Of a DNA stretch of 64,000 nt, positions 59,371 through 64,000 are shown in pieces. The position numbers were made by a program, and so were the translations under genes. The notes under the pieces are model-generated. The model made no database searches. It had not been told where the DNA came from and saw only the letters and a program-made list of their open reading frames with translations. Each line of letters opens with the position of its first letter. Position 1 is the stretch's first letter. Source of the stretch: Leucobacter chromiireducens subsp. solipictus (GTDB lineage: Bacteria > Actinomycetota > Actinomycetes > Actinomycetales > Microbacteriaceae); the NCBI RefSeq assembly GCF_016758195.1, contig NZ_QYAC01000002.1, positions 186,001 through 250,000 of the forward strand. The letters run 5' to 3'.

Positions 59371-60822
59371 TCAGGGGGCCGGAGAAGGGGTGTGGGGGAT
59401 CGGTGCCGGCGCGAGGGGGTCCGCGCCGATCACGTGTTCGGCGGCGTCGAACAGCTCGGCCTCGCTCGCGGCGAGGGCCACCAGTTGGACGCCGACCGGG
59501 AGCGCTTCCGGGGCGGAGGTCGTGCCCTGGGGGAGCGCGATCGCGGCGTGGCCGCTGACGTTGAACAGCGTGCTGTATTGCGTGACCTGCTCCATGTGGG
59601 CGCTGAAATCGCGGGCATTCGTGAAGCGTGCCCCGTCGAGGTCCCCGAGCGGGCGGGCGGGCTGCGCCGTCGCCGGGGTGAGGAGGAGGGCGAGCCCCGC
59701 GGTGGCGAGGTCGAGCGCTGCGGTCGTGTCCGCGAACGCGGCCTCGGCGGCCACAAGTTCGGCGTTGCCCAGGGCACGGCCGTGCGTCGCCCACAGGCGG
59801 GTGCCCGGCTGCAGCAGGGCGTATCCCGCGTCCCAATCGGGGCCCACGGCCTCCTCGAGGCTGCGGGCGGTGAGCCAGGCAAAGGTGTCGAGCAGCGCGG
59901 TCCCGAACGCGTCCCAGTCGAGTGCGGCCGAGAGCGCAACGGGGACGAGGGTGTATCCCGCGTCCTCCAACCGGGCCGCCGCGCGTGCCGTGGCCGCGAG
60001 CACGTCCGGGTGCACGGTGCCGCCCTGCCACGCGGAAACATCGACGCCGACGCGTGGGCGTGCGGACGCCACCCCGGTTGCGTGGTGACGCGTGGACGCG
60101 GCCTGTGTGCCGAGCACACGCGCGAGAACACGGGTGTCGCGCAGCGACCGGGTGATCGCGAACTCGGCAACGAGGTCCCGGGGGAGCGGGGCGGGCGCAG
60201 CGGGCGCAGCGGGCGCTGCCGGGTGCGCGCGGGCGGGCTTGTAACCGATCGTGCCGGTGTAAGCGGCCGGGATCCGGATCGATCCGCCGGCGTCGTTGGC
60301 GTGCGCCACGGGAACCGCACCCGCCGCGACAAGCGCCGCCGCACCGCCGCTCGATCCCCCGGCGGTGTACGCGGCGGCGTGCGGGTTGTGCACGGGGGCC
60401 TCGCCCGGGGGTTCGATCGTGAGCAGCGCGCCGAATTCGGCGCTGCGGGAACGGCCGAGGCTCGTGATCCCGGCGCTCGCGAGCGCGCGCCAGTAGGGGG
60501 CGGACTCCCGCGAGACGACCGGGGTGCCCGCCGCACTGCCGTTCGTCGTGGGCTGCCCGGCCTCGCCCGCGCCGAGGTCTTTGCGGAACGTGGGGACGCC
60601 GGCGAAGGCCATGTTCGGCGTGGTATCCGGCGCCAGCGGGGCGGGAGGCAGAGGCGTGGAGATATCGAGCACCGCGGCGCGGGCGGCGGGGTGTGCCGCG
60701 ACGGCCTCGAGCGCGAGCTCCCGGACGGCGGTGGGGGTCACCGCGCCAGAGCGGAGGAGCGCGGCGAGGCCGGTCGCGTCGAGGGCGCGGTAGCGTTCGA
60801 GTGAGAGTGCGGGGCGGCTCAT
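59371..60822 (-). CDS. Amidase-signature family amidase
   Basis: 483 aa from ATG 60820-60822, overlapping the MFS stop (ATGA). The Ser-cisSer-Lys triad region is visible: VPTFRKDLGA (Lys), TAGGSSGGAAALVAAGAVP (cis-Ser loop) and DAGGSIRIPAAYTGTIGYKPARA (nucleophile Ser). The Ala/Pro-rich insert after KPARAH is unusually low-complexity. Hydrolyses an amide of unknown identity, presumably a compound imported by the neighbouring MFS protein. Confidence 0.92.
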   Translation of the reverse strand: MSRPALSLERYRALDATGLAALLRSGAVTPTAVRELALEAVAAHPAARAAVLDISTPLPPAPLAPDTTPNMAFAGVPTFRKDLGAGEAGQPTTNGSAAGTPVVSRESAPYWRALASAGITSLGRSRSAEFGALLTIEPPGEAPVHNPHAAAYTAGGSSGGAAALVAAGAVPVAHANDAGGSIRIPAAYTGTIGYKPARAHPAAPAAPAAPAPLPRDLVAEFAITRSLRDTRVLARVLGTQAASTRHHATGVASARPRVGVDVSAWQGGTVHPDVLAATARAAARLEDAGYTLVPVALSAALDWDAFGTALLDTFAWLTARSLEEAVGPDWDAGYALLQPGTRLWATHGRALGNAELVAAEAAFADTTAALDLATAGLALLLTPATAQPARPLGDLDGARFTNARDFSAHMEQVTQYSTLFNVSGHAAIALPQGTTSAPEALPVGVQLVALAASEAELFDAAEHVIGADPLAPAPIPHTPSPAP

Positions 60823-62078
60823 CGTGGTTCCTCGGTGTGAGTGGTGTGGTGGGGGAGCGTGGCGGATGCCGTGAGTTCCGGTCCCTCCACGACGGTGGCG
60901 ACCGCGGTGGTGAAGGATCGGTCGGCGTAGCGATCGAGTTCGCGGCTGCGGCGGCTGATCGCGAAGAGCCAGCCGCCGGCGATCAGGCTGGGGATCGCGA
61001 CGACCAGGCCGAACACCAGGGGCGGCACGGATTCGAACAGGATCCCGCCGGCGACGGGGCCGACGGCGACGCCGAGCAGCTGGCCGGTGGACACAAAGAC
61101 CCCGATTCGGCCCGTCACGTCGAGCTTTGCCGCGAGGCCGAGAATGAGCACGAGCGCCGCCCCGTAGGTGATGCCCCACGCGACGATGCTGACCGCGTAG
61201 ACCGCGGGCGTCTCGGTCGTAACCAGCAGGAACTTCCCGACGGTCGACACGAGGACCACCGCAACGAGCGCCCAGCCGCGGCCCAGCCAGCGGATGAGAG
61301 CGGGAGCGAGCAGGCCGCCCAGAATGCCCCCGGACACTTGCAGGGCGAGCAGCAAGCCCGCGGCGTCCGGGGCGATCCCGGCGGACTCGCCGAGCAGCAG
61401 GGCCATCGCGTAGACCATGTCTTCTGTCGCCGACCACGCGAAGGCGAGCACCGCCACGACCAGCCCGACGGCGAGGTTGCGCGGGCGGGCGAGCACGGCC
61501 CCCCGCTCGTGAGCCTCGCCCGGGAGGTTCGGGAGTCCCCGTGCACAGAACATGCCGAGCAGGGCGATGCACGTGAGCGCGGCGAGCAGCACCCGGATGT
61601 CGTTCTGGAAGATCGGGGTGGCGAGGAGGATCGCTGCCGCGACGGCGCGGTTGACCACCATGACGACGGCCGTGGTGCGATCCGGGTTCTCGGTGACCGC
61701 GGACGCGGCGATCGCAGCGCCGACGACGAGCCCCACGCCCACCCCGCCCACGATGATCCCAGTTGCCACGAGCGCGGGCGTGGGGCTGAACGCGGCCGCG
61801 AAGCCGAATCCGAGGGCCATGACGCCGAGGCCGGTGCGGGCGATCCTCGGGCGGGAGAAGCGGTGCACCACGCGGCCGGTGGCCCCCATGGCGATGACGC
61901 TCGCGAGGGTCATCGCGGTGGCAACGCCCCCGGCGGCGGCGACCGAGAACTGGAGCTGCACGATCATTGCGGTGATGAGCACCGGAACCATGCTCGCCGC
62001 GACGAGGGCGAAGACCCAGGTGCCGATGAAGCTGAGCACCGTGGCCGGGGTGAGTCGCGCGAGGGAAGTGTGAGACAC
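60819..62078 (-). CDS. Major facilitator superfamily transporter
   Basis: 419 aa from the GTG at 62076-62078, chosen for GGAGG 5-6 nt upstream and the normal MFS length; the longer open frame upstream is GC-driven. Twelve hydrophobic helices, with the loop after helix 2 GATGRVVHRFSRPRIARTG resembling MFS motif A. First gene of the operon with amidase and amidohydrolase, 106 nt from a LacI-type operator, so probably an importer for the operon's substrate. Confidence 0.88.
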   Translation of the reverse strand: MSHTSLARLTPATVLSFIGTWVFALVAASMVPVLITAMIVQLQFSVAAAGGVATAMTLASVIAMGATGRVVHRFSRPRIARTGLGVMALGFGFAAAFSPTPALVATGIIVGGVGVGLVVGAAIAASAVTENPDRTTAVVMVVNRAVAAAILLATPIFQNDIRVLLAALTCIALLGMFCARGLPNLPGEAHERGAVLARPRNLAVGLVVAVLAFAWSATEDMVYAMALLLGESAGIAPDAAGLLLALQVSGGILGGLLAPALIRWLGRGWALVAVVLVSTVGKFLLVTTETPAVYAVSIVAWGITYGAALVLILGLAAKLDVTGRIGVFVSTGQLLGVAVGPVAGGILFESVPPLVFGLVVAIPSLIAGGWLFAISRRSRELDRYADRSFTTAVATVVEGPELTASATLPHHTTHTEEPR

Positions 62079-62183
62079 GGGGTCCTCCAGACAGACGTTG
62101 TCGGGAACGGCCGCGCATGTGGCGCGATCCGGCCGGTGCCGCTGCGGTGCGGCGGCCGCGGGTGCGGTGGCAGTTCGAGTGTA

Positions 62184-62199
62184 GGTTAACCGGTTAACC
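62184..62199. promoter_or_regulatory. LacI-family operator
   Basis: GGTTAACCGGTTAACC, a perfect 16-bp palindrome with the central CG typical of LacI/GalR-family sites, in the promoter region of the MFS operon. The cognate regulator is most likely the LacI-family gene at 62619. Confidence 0.85.
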
Positions 62200-62618
62200 A
62201 ACGCAAGTGTGGCGTCGGGCCTCTGGTAATTCTCGGGCCGCAGCGGTGCCGGGCTCGTGCGGGGCGAGGGTCGGCTGTTGCCTGCGGCGCGGGCGGATGC
62301 TCTCGTGACCGTCCGCGGCGCGGGATCGAGGCCTCGGGCGATGACCCGGGAGTCGACCGAGGCGCGGAGTCGAGGCCTGGGGTCGATGGCCCGGGTGCGG
62401 TCCGACGCCCGCGTGGTAGTCACACGGGCGGATGCGCTCGTAGCCGTCCGCGGTGCGGGCCTCCGTCCGCGTGATGCTCGCGTGATGCTCGCGGTGCGGG
62501 TCGAGGCCTCGGGTGAAGCCTCGGGGGTTGTCCGGGGGTGCGGGCCTCCGCTCGGGAGACGCCTCGGGGCTCGCCCGGTGGTGCGGGGCTCTGTTCAGGA
62601 GATGCCCCGGGAGCGGTC
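62200..62618. other. Non-coding GC-rich spacer with imperfect repeats
   Basis: About 420 nt without a supportable gene between the LacI-type operator and the lacI-family stop. It contains a 32-nt near-duplicate (62293-62324 and 62428-62459, 28 of 32 identical) and repeated fragments such as GAGGCCTCGGG and ACGCCCGCGTGGTA. Open frames here are Arg/Gly/Ala-rich shadows. Confidence 0.6.
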
Positions 62619-63644
62619 CTACGCCCGCGTGGTACCCGCGGTCGACGCTCGCGCGCGGACGTGCGGAACCAGCTCTCGTGCCCGGTCGGCAACCGAAGCC
62701 GCACCCGCCTCGCGCGCCGCGATGACCTCGTGCAGCAGCTCGATCGCAGCGCGACCGAGGCCCGCGGGATCGAGGTGCATCGCCGTGATGCGGGGCTCCG
62801 CCGCCGTGAGATAGTCGCTGTCCAGGTATGACGCGAGCAGGAAATCTTCTCCCACGCGGCGGCCGGCCGTGGCCGCGGCGAAGGCCGCCGCGATCGCCGC
62901 CCGGTCGGAGACAAAAATGGCAGCGTCATAGCCCGAACTCTGGGCCACGATCTCGTGGGTCAGTTCGGGGCCCGCCGCCTCCGCCGCCGGTGCGATCGGA
63001 ATGTGGGTCACCGGGATCCCCGTCTGCGCGGCCCACTCTGCCGCACCCCGCAGGTAGTCGGCGGTCCAGCGGGTGCCGAGCTCCGGCACCGGCAGCGCGA
63101 TCCTGCGCGCCCCGCGCGCACGCAGGTGCTCCAGGAGTTCGCGCACGGCGCGATCGTGCCGGCTCGTGAGCGCCGCGTCCGGGGTGAGGGCGTCGTCGAG
63201 CGGCGGCTCGATGCAGACCGTCGGAACGCCCCAGCCCAGGACCGTCCTGACGTGCGGATCCGCGGCGACGGGATCCACGATCACGCAGCCGTCGAGCCGG
63301 AGCGGCGGCGTGTGCGGGGCCACCAGATCCGGCGTCAAGATCCGCACGGTCGAGCGGAACGGCTCGCTCGCGACGAGCGCGCCGAGCGCCAGTTGATGCG
63401 AGAACGGGAGGTGCTCGGAGTGTGCCGGGAGCAGCACGCCCACAATTCCCGCGCGCGCAGAACTCAGATTCTGTGCGGTGCTATTCGGGCGATACTCGAG
63501 TTCGGCTGCAACCGCAGCGATGCGGGCACGTGTGGCCTCGGAGATGCGGCCCTTCCCGCTCAACGCCTGGCTCGCGGCAGCCTTCGAGACGCCGGCCCGC
63601 GCGGCAACATCGCCGATGGTTGCGGGGCGGGAGGGGGACACCAT
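62619..63644 (-). CDS. LacI-family transcriptional regulator
   Basis: 341 aa. N-terminal HTH with hinge (ATIGDVAARAGVSKAAASQALSGKGRISEATRARIAAVAAELEYRPN) and a periplasmic-binding-protein-like effector domain (GIVGVLLPAHS...; AAIFVSDRAAIAAAFAAATAGRRVGEDFLLASYLDSD; ITAMHLDPAGLGRAAIELL). ATG with leaderless-type TACGGT 6 nt upstream (63651-63656, minus strand). Same strand as, and upstream of, the MFS-amidase-amidohydrolase operon, with a matching operator, so it probably represses that operon until its substrate is present. Confidence 0.94.
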   Translation of the reverse strand: MVSPSRPATIGDVAARAGVSKAAASQALSGKGRISEATRARIAAVAAELEYRPNSTAQNLSSARAGIVGVLLPAHSEHLPFSHQLALGALVASEPFRSTVRILTPDLVAPHTPPLRLDGCVIVDPVAADPHVRTVLGWGVPTVCIEPPLDDALTPDAALTSRHDRAVRELLEHLRARGARRIALPVPELGTRWTADYLRGAAEWAAQTGIPVTHIPIAPAAEAAGPELTHEIVAQSSGYDAAIFVSDRAAIAAAFAAATAGRRVGEDFLLASYLDSDYLTAAEPRITAMHLDPAGLGRAAIELLHEVIAAREAGAASVADRARELVPHVRARASTAGTTRA

Positions 63645-63759
63645 GCCCCCACCGTAGCGGCTCCGGCAGCGGACGCCGTGAAAACTCGTCCTTGCGCGCC
63701 GTTCGACACCGCGGATAGGGTGGTCTCTGGTAGTTCATCAACCCGGAAAGGAGCAGATC

Positions 63760-63825
63760 ATGCAAAAAATCAATCGAATCGCATTCGATCTGCCGCGTCC
63801 GGGCACCCCGCTGACCGGACATTAG
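63760..63825 (+). CDS. 21-codon ORF with strong ribosome site (leader or signalling peptide)
   Basis: ATG with AAAGGAG 6-7 nt upstream, the strongest Shine-Dalgarno in the right half of the window. The peptide begins MQKINRIAF, continues DLPRP and ends GTPLTGH before TAG. The codons are AT-richer at the start than anything near. It precedes another start codon at 63915 by 89 nt, so it may be a regulatory leader peptide. A small ribosomal precursor peptide is the other possibility. TTGCGC (63692) and TAGGGT (63716) are a possible promoter pair. Confidence 0.5.
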   Translation: MQKINRIAFDLPRPGTPLTGH

Positions 63826-63914
63826 GTTCCTCGCGGCCCGCCCCTCTGGCCCGCCGCCCCTTTCCGCTTCCAGCTTTTCCGCACGCTCCGGTGTGCGCTT
63901 TCCGATCAGGAATC

Positions 63915-64000
63915 ATGAACGCTTCAGCCACTGATATTCCGGCGTCCCCCGACGCCACGCCCCCCTCTGCCGCGGCGGCTGCCGCCCCGCGCCTGTCGAC
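63915..64000 (+). CDS. 5' end of an unidentified protein, cut by window edge
   Basis: ATG with AGGA shortly upstream. Only 28 codons are visible: a disordered N-terminus rich in Ala, Pro and Ser (MNASATDIPASPDATPPS, then an Ala run). Such N-terminal extensions are common on actinobacterial membrane transport proteins, but nothing visible defines the family. Confidence 0.5.
   Translation, partial: MNASATDIPASPDATPPSAAAAAAPRLS

Noticed and set aside
60823..62118. N-terminal extension of the amidase frame
   Set aside because: The open frame continues upstream only as an out-of-frame shadow of the MFS gene; the true ATG at 60822 overlaps the MFS stop.
1..64000. CRISPR array or insertion sequence
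   Set aside because: No regularly spaced identical repeats with unique spacers and no transposase motif; the TGTCGC cluster is irregular and the iterons lack spacer structure.

Overview
The window is high-GC DNA from an actinobacterium. Gene content (menaquinone genes, VIT-type transporter, malate synthase G, many leaderless TANNNT promoters) fits the Microbacteriaceae, perhaps a Leucobacter-like genus; that placement is inference. It splits at a tRNA-Arg(ACG) gene (38353-38426, minus strand).

Left of the tRNA (1 to about 38.35 kb) lies most of an integrated conjugative element (ICE) that abuts the 3' end of the tRNA; its far end and any integrase are outside the window. Layout: (a) 0-4.9 kb, accessory genes: a degenerate response regulator, zinc-ribbon proteins, a zinc-ribbon/FHA protein and a dense cluster of TGTCGC hexamers; (b) 4.9-8.8 kb, a MobF (TrwC/TraA-type) relaxase-helicase; (c) 9.5-14.4 kb, a DarB-like adenine-methylase/SNF2-helicase fusion; (d) 14.3-26.3 kb, a mostly overlapping minus-strand run of conjugation genes: SSB-like protein, HNH protein, VirD4-type coupling protein, VirB4-like ATPase, SCO6880-like protein, TrbL/VirB6-like membrane protein, VirB2-like pilin candidate, Tat-exported M23 peptidase and several membrane proteins; (e) 26.3-26.6 kb, a strongly folded non-coding region; (f) 26.6-33.1 kb, surface cargo: a secreted SLH-like/Ig-like/CAP protein and a 1135-aa thioester-domain adhesin with a sortase signal; (g) 33.3-38.4 kb, a replication/maintenance block: DUF2637 protein, sigma-like protein, ParB-like protein, a Rep-like protein whose gene carries four iteron-like palindromes beside an AT-rich patch, and two divergent small HTH regulators flanking a 12-bp inverted repeat.

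The relaxase, the methylase-helicase and the SSB-like protein, which are the three DNA-handling proteins most likely to travel to a recipient, all end in the same tail, Gly-Pro-(Arg/Ser)-Met-stop. This is a candidate type IV translocation signal and is the most interesting signal here. Three element ORFs carry frameshifts, each at a G run, so either sequence quality or decay of the element has to be considered.

Right of the tRNA (38.4-64 kb) is ordinary chromosome: apt, a DUF2207 membrane protein, an acyl-CoA synthetase, a MetE-like protein, menaquinone genes menC, menB, menE and menA interleaved with a VIT transporter and a glcB/IclR pair, an acyltransferase, a NarL-type two-component system, and an MFS-amidase-amidohydrolase operon behind a LacI-type operator with its LacI-family regulator next door. 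The window ends with a 21-codon ORF with a strong ribosome site ahead of the start of another gene. Palindromic elements fill all three convergent gene junctions in this part.
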